Origin: Streptomyces spororaveus
GTDB taxonomy: Bacteria > Actinomycetota > Actinomycetes > Streptomycetales > Streptomycetaceae
NCBI RefSeq assembly: GCF_016755875.1
Contig: NZ_BNED01000005.1
Location: 4,850,001-4,914,000, forward strand
Direction of reading: 5' to 3'
Length of the DNA: 64,000 bases
The notes beneath the pieces were generated by a model. The model worked only from the letters and a program-made list of their open reading frames with translations. It was not told the origin of the DNA and searched no databases. The position numbers were made by a program, and so were the translations under genes. Below are positions 56,749-64,000 of the stretch, piece by piece. Every line of letters begins with the position of its first letter. The stretch's first letter is position 1.

Positions 56749-57951
56749 GTGGACTTCAGTTTCGGGGCCGAGGACGAGGAGCTGCGGCGGCGCGCCCGGG
56801 CGTGGCTGGCGGAGCACCTCGTGGGCCCGTACGCGCAGGCCGTCGGCCTCGGCGGCCCGGGCAGCGAGCACGAGGGGACCGGGATCCGGCGGGCGTGGGA
56901 GCGCGAGCTCGGCCGGGGCGGCTGGATCGGGCAGGGCTGGGAGGCCGACGGGTGGGGCAACCGGCGGCTGTCGCTGACCGGGCAGGTGGTGTGGGCGGAG
57001 GAGTACGCGGCCCTGCGCGCGCCCGGCCGGGTCGGCCACATCGGCGAGAACCTCCTCGCCCCGACCCTCATCGCGTACGGGTCGCCCGAGCAGCGGGACC
57101 GGTTCCTGCCCGGCATCGCGCGGGGGGAGGAGCTGTGGTGCCAGGGCTACAGCGAGCCGGGCGCCGGGTCCGACCTCGCGGGGATCCGTACGGCCGCGGT
57201 ACGGGACGCGGCCGACGGGCTGTACCGGGTCACCGGCCAGAAGATCTGGACCTCGCTCGCCCAGGACGCCGACTGGTGCTTCGTCCTGGCCCGCACCGAG
57301 CCCGGCTCGCGCCGCCACCGGGGGCTGTCGTTCCTGCTCGTACGCATGGACCAGCCCGGCCGCGTCGAGGTCCGGCCCATCCGGCAGATGTCGGGCACGA
57401 GCGAGTTCAACGAGGTGTTCTTCGACGGGGCGGTCGCGGCGGAGGTCGTCGGCGCCGAGGGCGACGGCTGGACCGTGGCCATGGGCCTGCTCGCCCTGGA
57501 GCGGGGCGTCTCGACCCTGGTGCAGCAGATCGGGTTCGCGGCGGAACTGGAGCGCGTACTGGCGTCGTACGCGGCACGGGCCGCCGCCGGAGCCGGGGAC
57601 GCCGTCCTGCGGGAGCGGCTGGTCCGGCAGTGGGCGCAGCTGCGCACCATGCGGTGGAACGCGCTGCGCACCCTGGGAGCCGAGGGGGACGCGGGCGCGC
57701 CCAGCGTGGCCAAGCTGCTGTGGGGCGGCTGGCACCGGCGGCTGGGGGAGCTGGCGGTGGAGGTCCGCGGCGCGGCGGCTTCCGCCGGGCCGGCGGGCTG
57801 GGCGCCCGGGCTCCCGTACGAACTCGGACTCGACGAGGAGCAGCGCCTGTTCCTGTTCACCCGCGCCGACACCATCTACGGCGGCTCGGACGAGATCCAG
57901 CGGAACATCATCGCCGAGCGTGTGCTCGGCCTGCCTAAGGAGCCCAGGTGA
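56749..57951 (+). CDS. Acyl-CoA dehydrogenase
   Basis: This is a 400-residue flavoprotein with WCQGYSEPGAGSDLAGI, TGQKIWTSLAQDADWCFVLA, SEFNEVFFDGAVAAEVVG and the C-terminal TIYGGSDEIQRNIIAERVLG. As in the dehydrogenase at 50115, the YEGT glutamate is replaced (here YGGSDEIQ), which suggests a base at another position or a partner-dependent enzyme. It lies between the SDR and the zinc alcohol dehydrogenase and overlaps the latter by four bases (GTGA). The start is GTG. Confidence 0.88.
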   Translation: MDFSFGAEDEELRRRARAWLAEHLVGPYAQAVGLGGPGSEHEGTGIRRAWERELGRGGWIGQGWEADGWGNRRLSLTGQVVWAEEYAALRAPGRVGHIGENLLAPTLIAYGSPEQRDRFLPGIARGEELWCQGYSEPGAGSDLAGIRTAAVRDAADGLYRVTGQKIWTSLAQDADWCFVLARTEPGSRRHRGLSFLLVRMDQPGRVEVRPIRQMSGTSEFNEVFFDGAVAAEVVGAEGDGWTVAMGLLALERGVSTLVQQIGFAAELERVLASYAARAAAGAGDAVLRERLVRQWAQLRTMRWNALRTLGAEGDAGAPSVAKLLWGGWHRRLGELAVEVRGAAASAGPAGWAPGLPYELGLDEEQRLFLFTRADTIYGGSDEIQRNIIAERVLGLPKEPR

Positions 57952-59015
57952 GAGGCGTCGTGTTCGACGGCAAGCAGGCCCAGGTGGTCGACGACCTGGA
58001 GATCCGGGACCCGGGGCCGGGGGAGGTGCTGGTCGCGATCGGGGCGGCCGGGCTGTGTCACAGCGACCTGTCGGTGATCGACGGGACGATCCCCTTCCCG
58101 CCGCCGGTGGTGCTCGGGCACGAGGGCGCGGGCATCGTGGAGGCGGTGGGGGCGGGCGTCACGCACGTGGAGCCGGGCGACCACGTGGCTCTGTCCACCC
58201 TCGCCAACTGCGGGGCGTGCGCGGACTGCGACCGGGGCCGGCCGACGATGTGCCGCAAGGCGATCGGGATGCCGGGCCGGCCGTTCTCGCGGGGCGGGCA
58301 GCCGCTGTTCCAGTTCGCCTCCAACTCCGCCTTCGCGGAGCGGACGATCGTCAGGGCCGTGCAGGCGGTGAAGATCCCGGCCGACATTCCGCTGACCTCG
58401 GCGGCGCTCATCGGCTGCGGGGTCCTCACGGGCGTGGGGGCGGTACTGAACCGGGCGCGCGTGGACCGGGGCGAGAGCGTGGTCGTCATCGGCACCGGCG
58501 GCATCGGGCTGAACGTGCTGCAGGGGGCCCGGATCGCGGGTGCCACGACGATCGTGGCGGTGGACGCGAACCCGGCGAAGGAGGCGGTGGCCCGGCAGTT
58601 CGGCGCCACGCACTTCATCGACGCCTCCGCCGTGGCCGACTCGTCGGAGGCGGTCCGCGAGATCCTGCCGACCGGCGCCGACCACGCCTTCGAGTGCGTG
58701 GGCAACGTCAAGCTGATCCGCCAGGCGATCGACCTCCTCGACCGGCACGGGCAGGCGATCCTGCTCGGCGTGCCCGGCTTCCGGGAGGAGGCGTCGTTCC
58801 TCGTGTCGTCCATGTACCTGGACAAGACGATCATGGGCTGCCGGTACGGGTCCTCGCGCCCGCAGCGTGACATCGCGCTGTACGCCGAGCTCTACCGGCA
58901 GGGCAGGCTGCTGCTGGACGAGCTGGTGACGGAGGTCTACCCGGTCGAGGACTTCGCGAAGGCCGTGGACGACGCCCACCACGGGCGGGTGGCGCGCGGC
59001 GTGCTCACCTTCTGA
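57948..59015 (+). CDS. Zinc-dependent alcohol dehydrogenase (class III-like)
   Basis: This is a 355-residue medium-chain dehydrogenase. Catalytic zinc ligands are Cys in AGLCHSDLS, His-Glu in LGHEGAGIVEAVG, and Cys in ALIGCGVLTGVG. The structural zinc lobe is NCGACADCDRGRPTMC. The coenzyme fold is VVIGTGGIGLNVLQGA with VDANPAK. The long form with this zinc lobe resembles NDMA-/mycothiol-dependent and aryl alcohol dehydrogenases of actinobacteria. As the last gene of the SDR operon it would oxidise an alcohol intermediate. A very strong terminator follows. Confidence 0.9.
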   Translation: MRGVVFDGKQAQVVDDLEIRDPGPGEVLVAIGAAGLCHSDLSVIDGTIPFPPPVVLGHEGAGIVEAVGAGVTHVEPGDHVALSTLANCGACADCDRGRPTMCRKAIGMPGRPFSRGGQPLFQFASNSAFAERTIVRAVQAVKIPADIPLTSAALIGCGVLTGVGAVLNRARVDRGESVVVIGTGGIGLNVLQGARIAGATTIVAVDANPAKEAVARQFGATHFIDASAVADSSEAVREILPTGADHAFECVGNVKLIRQAIDLLDRHGQAILLGVPGFREEASFLVSSMYLDKTIMGCRYGSSRPQRDIALYAELYRQGRLLLDELVTEVYPVEDFAKAVDDAHHGRVARGVLTF

Positions 59016-59043
59016 CGCCCTCCTGCCGGTGCCCGCAAACGCC

Positions 59044-59087
59044 TCGGCTCCTCCGCCGGCGGGATCGCACCCGCCGGCGGAGGAGCC
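59044..59087. terminator. Strong terminator, 19-bp perfect stem
   Basis: CGGCTCCTCCGCCGGCGGG (59044-59062), loop ATCGCA, perfect complement at 59069-59087. It separates the alcohol dehydrogenase from the converging peptidase gene and can serve both. Confidence 0.9.
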
Positions 59088-59103
59088 GTGAACCGTGTCA
59101 CCG

Positions 59104-60051
59104 TCAGTCGAGGACGTCCGGGATCGGGTCGGTGTTGCCGCGCTGCAGTGCCGCCCCGGAGCCGGTGCTCGAACCGAGCGCCCAGTCCATCAGCGCCATG
59201 GAGTCCACGTAGCGCTCCTCGTCGTTCAGCAGCACGCCGATGACGGTCTTGCCGTTACGGGTCGCGGAGAAGACGAGGCACTTGCCGGCGGCGGTGCCGG
59301 TGCCGGTCTTGACGCCGGTCGCACCCGGGTAGGCGTAGCCGGTGGGACGCTCGCGGATCAGCAGGTTGCTGTTGCCCCAGGTGGCGTCGGTCGAGGTGCC
59401 GCCCGTGCTGTAGGTCGTCGCCGCCACGATCTTCGGGAAGGCGACGCCCGACATCGCGTACTTGGTGAGCTTCGCCATGTCGCGCGCGGTGGTGAGGTTG
59501 TTGCCGGTCGGCGAGATGCCGTCGAAGGAGTCGTAGACGGTCTTGGTCATGCCCAGTGCCTTCGCCTTGGCGTTCATCTGCGCGATGAAGTCCGCGGTGC
59601 GGGCCTGGGTGGTCGCGCCCTTGCCGAAGGTGTCGGCGAGGGCGTAGGCGGCGTCGCAGCCCGACGGGAGCATCAGCCCGTACAGCAGCTGGCGGACCGT
59701 CGGGGTGGACCCCACCTTCAGGTGGGCCGAGCTGGCGCCCTCGCGGACGACGTAGTCCGCGTACTCCTGCTTGATGGTGACCTTCTGGTCGTAGTTCAGG
59801 TCGGGCGTACGCATCACGACCTGAGCGGTCATGATCTTGGTCGTGCTCGCCATCTGCCGCTGGGTGTCGGCGTCCTTGCTGGTGAGCGTGGCCCCGCTGG
59901 TGGCGTCGATCAGGATCGCGCCGGCGGCCGTGACGGGAGGTGCGGCGACCGGGGCCGCCGAGGAGGTCGGCGAAGCGACCACCAGAAGGGTCCCGGTGGC
60001 GACCGCGACGGCGACGGCGCCGCGCGTGCGGCGCATCAGGTTCAGTATCAA
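59104..60051 (-). CDS. D-alanyl-D-alanine carboxypeptidase family (penicillin-binding) protein
   Basis: This is a 315-residue exported serine peptidase of the PBP5/DacA type that trims peptidoglycan stem peptides. The signal peptide is MRRTRGAVAVAVATGTLLVV followed by an Ala-rich cleavage region. The catalytic SxxK is STTK in MASTTKIMTA, the second motif SGC (in LPSGCDAAYALA; SxN is more usual), and the third KTGT in GVKTGTGTAAG. No C-terminal membrane-anchoring helix is seen, so it is secreted or loosely attached. A TTG at 60051 with GGGGATT in front is a better-supported start than the ATG at 60036. Confidence 0.9.
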   Translation of the reverse strand: MILNLMRRTRGAVAVAVATGTLLVVASPTSSAAPVAAPPVTAAGAILIDATSGATLTSKDADTQRQMASTTKIMTAQVVMRTPDLNYDQKVTIKQEYADYVVREGASSAHLKVGSTPTVRQLLYGLMLPSGCDAAYALADTFGKGATTQARTADFIAQMNAKAKALGMTKTVYDSFDGISPTGNNLTTARDMAKLTKYAMSGVAFPKIVAATTYSTGGTSTDATWGNSNLLIRERPTGYAYPGATGVKTGTGTAAGKCLVFSATRNGKTVIGVLLNDEERYVDSMALMDWALGSSTGSGAALQRGNTDPIPDVLD

Positions 60052-60223
60052 GTCAAATCCCCGCGTATTCGAAGAATTCCGAAGGGGATGGAACGCCTGA
60101 GTGCCCCGCCCCCCGTGGGGAGCTTACGCAGCGGATCCGACACCAGGCACCGAACGGCGTGAGCGGGACCGGTCCACGGGTGTCCGGCGGGCGGCCGGAG
60201 GGCAGTCGGCGGTCACTCCATGG

Positions 60224-60856
60224 TCAGTCGGCGAGGCGGCCGAAGCGGCCCTTGTGGAAGAGGAGCGGTTCGCCCTCGCCTGCGGCGCCCATGGCCACCA
60301 CCCGGCCCACGACGATGAGATGGTCCCCGCCGGTGTGGACGGCCTGGATCCGGCAGTCGATCCAGGCGGGCACGGCGTCGAGCTGCGGCGATCCCGTGAC
60401 GGGGGCCGGGGTGTGGGTCACACCGGCGAACTTGTCCGCGCCGCTGACGGCGAAGGACCGGCACAGCTCACCCTGTTCGGCCCCGAGGATGTTGACGCAG
60501 AACACCCCGGCGCGGGCGATCCGCGGCCACGTGGTCGACGTACGGGCCACCATGAAGGTGACCAGGGGCGGGTCGAGGGAGAGCGAGGCGAAGGACTGGC
60601 AGGCGAAGCCGGCCGGGCCGTCCTCGTCCTCGCCGGGCGGCGCGGTGATGACGGTGACCCCGCTGGCGAAGTTCCCCAGCACGGCCCTGAACTCGGTGGG
60701 GGACACCGGCGCGCGCTCGTCCGCGCCGACGGCCCGCAGGTCGGGACGCGGCAGCGCGTCGACGGGCTCGGTCTCCTGCTGCGCCGAGGCGGAGGTGGGG
60801 GAGCCGACTGTCCTGAGGTATCGGACGACGGTGGCCGCCATCCCTGCATGTCCCAT
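60224..60856 (-). CDS. Flavin reductase family protein
   Basis: This is a 210-residue FMN-binding split-barrel protein. FRAVLGNFASGVTVITAPPG gives the flavin site, then GFACQSFASLSLDPPLVTFM, RAGVFCVNILGAEQGELCRSF and FDCRIQAVHTGGDHLIVVGR-like sequence. It resembles HsaB/HpaC components that feed reduced flavin to a two-component monooxygenase; no oxygenase partner is in the window. The start is at 60856 or 60841; longer readings are excluded because they would pass through the operator-like repeat. Sharing that motif ties it to the 47-59 kb catabolic genes. Confidence 0.87.
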   Translation of the reverse strand: MGHAGMAATVVRYLRTVGSPTSASAQQETEPVDALPRPDLRAVGADERAPVSPTEFRAVLGNFASGVTVITAPPGEDEDGPAGFACQSFASLSLDPPLVTFMVARTSTTWPRIARAGVFCVNILGAEQGELCRSFAVSGADKFAGVTHTPAPVTGSPQLDAVPAWIDCRIQAVHTGGDHLIVVGRVVAMGAAGEGEPLLFHKGRFGRLAD

Positions 60857-60873
60857 CACACCCACGATTGAAA

Positions 60874-60888
60874 CTGACGAGCCGTCAG
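60874..60888 (-). promoter_or_regulatory. Operator-like inverted repeat before the flavin reductase gene
   Basis: CTGACGAGCCGTCAG is a perfect 6-3-6 palindrome, 18 bp before the start codon used here. It is the most symmetrical member of the motif family in the catabolic cluster. Confidence 0.6.
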
Positions 60889-61087
60889 ATAGGAAGGGGC
60901 CGGCATGCGGCATGTCGGCGGATCGCGCTGACCTCGGACCTTCGCGCCGGGCGCAGGCGACCCTCTGTGATCCGGCCACTGTCCTGAACTACCTTGTGAG
61001 CAAGGTGACATGAGGCGCCAGTCGGACCGCGGTACCCCGTGTGTATGGTCATGGCCAACGACAGGGACGTCGGGGGCTGGGGTGGTC

Positions 61088-61906
61088 ATGGGCAACGGTT
61101 TTCGCTACCGGGCCGAGCGGATCTCACTGGGTGCGATGGCTACGGCGGGCATCGGGGTCCTGCTCGCCGACGTCCTCGGCTGGCTCGACAGGATGGCCCC
61201 CGGGGGCACGCTCCCGAAGATCACGCTGCTCATCCTGAGCACCGTCACGCTCTTCCTGCTGATGGAGTTCGACCGCCTGAAGGTGCTCGACAGCATCAGC
61301 ACCCAGATCTCCGGCCTCACGCTCGACGGCCTCACCGGCGAGCTCCGCCGCCAGCACTACCTCGGTGTGACGAGGGTCCACCCGGAATTCCCCACCGCGG
61401 AGTTCAAGCGGCTCGTGGGCGGTGCCCGGCGCGAGGTGGCCGTGCTGCAGACCTGGATACCCAACCTCGACGGCCTCGAGACGGAGCTGGAGAAGGCCGT
61501 CACCGAACGGGAGGTCGAGGTGCGCATCCTGCTGGTGCACCCGAAATCCGCCGTGGTGGACCTGCGCGACCAGGCGCTGCGCAACACGAGCAGCTCGGTG
61601 TCGGTGGACGCCAGCCTCGACATCCTCCACAGGCTCCACGGCCGTCTTCCGCGGGAACTGCAGGGCAAGCTCAAGGTGCGGGTGTACAACTCCCTGCCGT
61701 CGATCGCCGTGTACAAGGCCGACGAGCACTATCTGGTCAGCTCCTTCCTGCACGGGCAGCTCGCCATCGAGTCCACGCAGATCGAGATAGACGGGTGCGA
61801 CTCCGTGATGGGCCGGCAGGTCCAGAAGGAGCTGGACACCCTGTGGGACATCGGTCACGAAGTGGATCTGCGCGATCCGGCGAGATCGATCGACATCAGT
61901 CAGTGA
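61088..61906 (+). CDS. Membrane protein with PLD-like/DUF5919-like C-terminal domain
   Basis: This is a 272-residue protein. Two hydrophobic helices near the N-terminus (MATAGIGVLLADVLGWL and ITLLILSTVTLFLLMEF) are followed by a cytoplasmic alpha/beta domain: AVLQTWIPNLDGLETELEKA, EVEVRILLVHPKSAVVDLRD and VRVYNSLPSIAVYKADEHYL. The fold and HPKS/DLRDQAL context resemble phospholipase-D-like domains that have lost the HxK motif, as in DUF5919 proteins; enzymatic activity is doubtful. The ATG at 61088 has a GGGG-rich leader. The next gene follows after 22 bp, indicating an operon. Confidence 0.72.
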   Translation: MGNGFRYRAERISLGAMATAGIGVLLADVLGWLDRMAPGGTLPKITLLILSTVTLFLLMEFDRLKVLDSISTQISGLTLDGLTGELRRQHYLGVTRVHPEFPTAEFKRLVGGARREVAVLQTWIPNLDGLETELEKAVTEREVEVRILLVHPKSAVVDLRDQALRNTSSSVSVDASLDILHRLHGRLPRELQGKLKVRVYNSLPSIAVYKADEHYLVSSFLHGQLAIESTQIEIDGCDSVMGRQVQKELDTLWDIGHEVDLRDPARSIDISQ

Positions 61907-61928
61907 TCCGGGAGTGAGGAGTAGGACC

Positions 61929-62666
61929 GTGTGGGAACTGGACAGGTTCGAGGACGACCTGATCGAGCGGTACAGGCAGCATCCGGTGCTCGCGAACATC
62001 ACGCGGCTCCCGGCGGAGGAGTTCGCCGAGATCCTGCTCCAGCGGCGTTTCCTGTCGCTCGCCTTCACCCCGGCCTACGACCTGGCGATCGACCTCCTGC
62101 AGGACGAGGTGGGGCTGAGGACCGCCCGGAAGATCCTGCGCGAGGAGTACCCGGACGCCCGCGGGAACACGAAGTCGCACCGCGAGGACATGACGGACGA
62201 CATGCTCCAGCTCGGGATCTCCCGCACTGCCCTCGTCCGTTCGCGGCCCACGGCGGCGACCAGGCGGGCCATCGAGGACACCTTCGCTCTCATCGCCGAC
62301 GCGGGCGACCACGACCGCGCCGACCTCGTGCTTCTGACGGTCCTGCGCTTCTGGGGCGAGATCCTGGTTTCCGTCGAGTACGGGCGGCTGTGGGAGCGGA
62401 TGGAGCCCCTGCTGGTGCACGACGGCGAGAACCGCTCGCGCTTCTACTACCCGCACCACTGGCACGACGCCAAGAAGCACTCGCTGGAGACCGTGAACCT
62501 GCTGGCCACCAGCCACTCCGACCGGCTGGGCACCCGGCTGAGGGAGCTGCTCGGCGACGACGACGGGACGGTCGACTGCTTCAAGGACGCGGAGCGGCGC
62601 TCGCTGCGGCTCAAGGCGGACTTCTACGACCAGTTCCTGCCGGCACTGGAGCGGGTCCCGAGCTGA
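61929..62666 (+). CDS. Heme-oxygenase-like (possible diiron) protein
   Basis: This is a 245-residue all-helical protein. LQRRFLSLAFTPAYDLAIDL, ARKILREEYPDARGNTKSH, LRFWGEILVSVEYGRLWERM and YYPHHWHDAKKHSLETVNLL provide Glu and His residues placed as in heme-oxygenase-like diiron oxidases. Whether a full metal site exists cannot be told. GAGGAG seven bases before the GTG at 61929 decides the start. It is co-transcribed with the membrane PLD-like protein; I do not know a described system with this pair. Confidence 0.65.
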   Translation: MWELDRFEDDLIERYRQHPVLANITRLPAEEFAEILLQRRFLSLAFTPAYDLAIDLLQDEVGLRTARKILREEYPDARGNTKSHREDMTDDMLQLGISRTALVRSRPTAATRRAIEDTFALIADAGDHDRADLVLLTVLRFWGEILVSVEYGRLWERMEPLLVHDGENRSRFYYPHHWHDAKKHSLETVNLLATSHSDRLGTRLRELLGDDDGTVDCFKDAERRSLRLKADFYDQFLPALERVPS

Positions 62667-62830
62667 AACGGCGCCCGCGGACGGCGCACCCGCGGCGGCC
62701 GCGCCGGGCGGCCCGTACACCCGCACGGGTGAAACCCCCCGCCCCCGGGGGTCCGTACGCCCGGGTGCGGGGGGAGGCTCGGCATCGTGGCAGCGACCTC
62801 GTACCGCCGCCGTACCCCGGGAGGACCCCC

Positions 62831-63616
62831 ATGCTCGGCACCGACTTCACCACCGGATCACCCAACTGGCTCGACCTCGGTAGCCCGGACACCGGGGTGG
62901 CCGCCGCGTTCTACGACGCCGTCCTGGGCTGGGAGTTCGTCTCCGCCGGGCCCGAGGCGGGTGGGTACGGGTTCTTCCAGGTGGACGGCAAGACCGTCGC
63001 CGCGCTCGGGCCGCTCACCGACGAGGGGGCCACGTCCGCCTGGATGCAGCACTTCATGAGCCCCGACATCCAGGCGACCACCGCGGCCGTGCGCGAGGGC
63101 GGCGGCACGGTCCGGATGGAGCCCATGGACGTCATGGGCGAGGGCTGGCTGGCCCAGTACACGGACCCGCAGGGCGCCGAGTTCGCCTGCTGGCAGCCCG
63201 GGAAGACCGGCGGACTCCAGCTGACCTCCGCCGACAACGCGCTGGTGTGGACCGAACTCCACGTCGCGGACCCCGTCGCCGACATCGCCTTCTACTCGGG
63301 GCTGTTCGGCTGGCGCAGCGCCGAGATGCCCGCGCCCGGAATGATGTACCGGGTGCTGAGCACCGCCGAAGGGGACCAGCAGGACGCCTCCTTCGGCGGG
63401 GCCGCCCCCTTCATGGGCGAGGGGGAGGGCGAGCGGGCGCGCTGGGTGCCCTACTTCATGGCGGCGGACGTCGACGCGACCGTCACCGCGGCCAAGTCGA
63501 ACGGCGGCTCCGTGGTCATGCCGGCCACCGACCTGCCCGAGGTCGGCCGGATCGCCTGGCTGGCCGACCCGGCCGGAGCGGTGTTCGCGCTGCTCAAGCC
63601 CGACCCGCGGATGTAG
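62831..63616 (+). CDS. VOC family protein with two glyoxalase-like domains
   Basis: This is a 261-residue protein made of two vicinal-oxygen-chelate modules (about 10-125 and 138-258). Each begins with the typical strand (PNWLDLGSPDTGVAAAFYDA; VWTELHVADPVADIAFYSGL), has FYxxLFGW and ends in DPxGAxFALLKP or DPQGAEFACWQP. This architecture is shared by the Streptomyces CFP30B/27-kDa antigen-like and hydroxylase-type VOC proteins. The function is unknown. The ATG at 62831 is preceded by GGGAGGACCCCC. The 164-bp gap upstream is GC-rich without a gene. Confidence 0.88.
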   Translation: MLGTDFTTGSPNWLDLGSPDTGVAAAFYDAVLGWEFVSAGPEAGGYGFFQVDGKTVAALGPLTDEGATSAWMQHFMSPDIQATTAAVREGGGTVRMEPMDVMGEGWLAQYTDPQGAEFACWQPGKTGGLQLTSADNALVWTELHVADPVADIAFYSGLFGWRSAEMPAPGMMYRVLSTAEGDQQDASFGGAAPFMGEGEGERARWVPYFMAADVDATVTAAKSNGGSVVMPATDLPEVGRIAWLADPAGAVFALLKPDPRM

Positions 63617-63623
63617 CGGACGG

Positions 63624-64000
63624 TCAGCGGCCGAGGTACTTGGGCGTGCGGCGCTCCACGAAGCTCGCCACGCCCTCGTTCGCGTCCGCCGTACCCATGT
63701 TGATCTCCTGCGCGGTGGCCTCGGCGGCCAGCGAGGCCGCCCGGTCACCGTCCAGGGAGGCGTTGACCAGCTGCTTGGTCATGGCCAGGGCCCGGGTGGG
63801 CCCCTGCGCGAGCCGCTCGGCCCACGCACGGGCCGTCGCCTCCAGCTCCTCGGCCGCGACCACCCGGTTGACCAGGCCCAGGCGCTGCGCCTCGGCGGCC
63901 GGGACGGCGTCCCCGAAGAACATCAGCTCCTTGGCCTTCTGCGGGCCGACGAGCCGGGGCAGCAGATACGCGCCCCCGCCGTCGGGGACCAGGCCGCGGC
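63624..64000 (-). CDS. Enoyl-CoA hydratase/isomerase, C-terminal part (runs off the window)
   Basis: At least 124 residues are present, from the PDGGGAYLLPRLVGPQKAKE segment typical of crotonases, through FGDAVPAAEAQRLGLVNRVV and ALAMTKQLVNASLDGDRAAS, to a C-terminus EGVASFVERRTPKYLGR. The first oxyanion-hole region and start lie beyond position 64000. It may belong to the neighbouring catabolic genes, but no shared operator can be seen from here. Confidence 0.88.
   Translation of the reverse strand, partial: RGLVPDGGGAYLLPRLVGPQKAKELMFFGDAVPAAEAQRLGLVNRVVAAEELEATARAWAERLAQGPTRALAMTKQLVNASLDGDRAASLAAEATAQEINMGTADANEGVASFVERRTPKYLGR

Overview
The window is high-GC actinobacterial chromosome, almost certainly Streptomyces. 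The evidence is strong third-position G/C bias, many GTG starts, ATGA/GTGA translational coupling, an iron regulator matching DmdR1/DtxR residue for residue at its metal ligands, ECF sigma/ZAS anti-sigma and NsdA-like regulators, and the well-known Streptomyces GCCGGCGGGGCTGG-type extragenic palindromes. The order SIS protein - dmdR - hydrolase - ABC transporter - NsdA-like regulator - substrate-binding lipoprotein - SCO4402-like protein - purU resembles the SCO4393-SCO4403 region of S. coelicolor (from memory, not checked). No rRNA, tRNA, prophage, CRISPR or complete insertion sequence was seen.

Layout. 0-12.7 kb is core chromosome: a P-type ATPase, an acyltransferase, a sacsin-like ATPase, serC, a FAD/Fe-S oxidoreductase and an EamA exporter. 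12.8-14.6 kb is a gene-free repeat locus. 14.6-25.8 kb holds a CocE-type hydrolase and, divergently, a tightly coupled acyl-CoA operon: TIGR03084 protein, AtuA, biotin-dependent carboxylase beta and alpha, acyl-CoA dehydrogenase, enoyl-CoA hydratase and TetR. Its gene set resembles acyclic-terpene or branched-acyl-CoA catabolism, and a CAAGCATGCTTG palindrome sits at its promoter. 25.8-45.3 kb is mostly core and regulatory: citrate synthase 2, pdxH, a PAS protein, a SIS protein, dmdR1, an ABC exporter, a PrimPol-domain protein, an NsdA-like regulator, purU, an EF-hand protein and a sigma/anti-sigma pair. 45.36-47.1 kb is a second copy of the repeat locus, this time enclosing a VOC gene. 47.2-60.9 kb is a second catabolic set: acyl-CoA ligase, amidohydrolase, three acyl-CoA dehydrogenases, cyclase-family hydrolase, SDR, zinc alcohol dehydrogenase and flavin reductase. 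Its transcription units share a 15-bp inverted repeat of the form CTGACGGnCCGTCAG. 61-64 kb has a membrane/PLD-like protein, a heme-oxygenase-like protein, a VOC protein and a partial enoyl-CoA hydratase.

The most unusual material is non-coding. Two composite repeat loci 32 kb apart share one architecture: about 400-bp arms in inverted orientation, arrays of 63-65-bp units, and a 136-bp core with 16-bp terminal inverted repeats that has exactly the same length in both. Stems are kept while loops vary in the arms, so either a structured RNA or a non-autonomous mobile element is plausible. A second candidate is a multi-branched RNA with its own promoter, on the minus strand between pdxH and the next gene (27838-28081). 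The shared operator in the 47-61 kb cluster implies a TetR-type regulon for an unidentified substrate.
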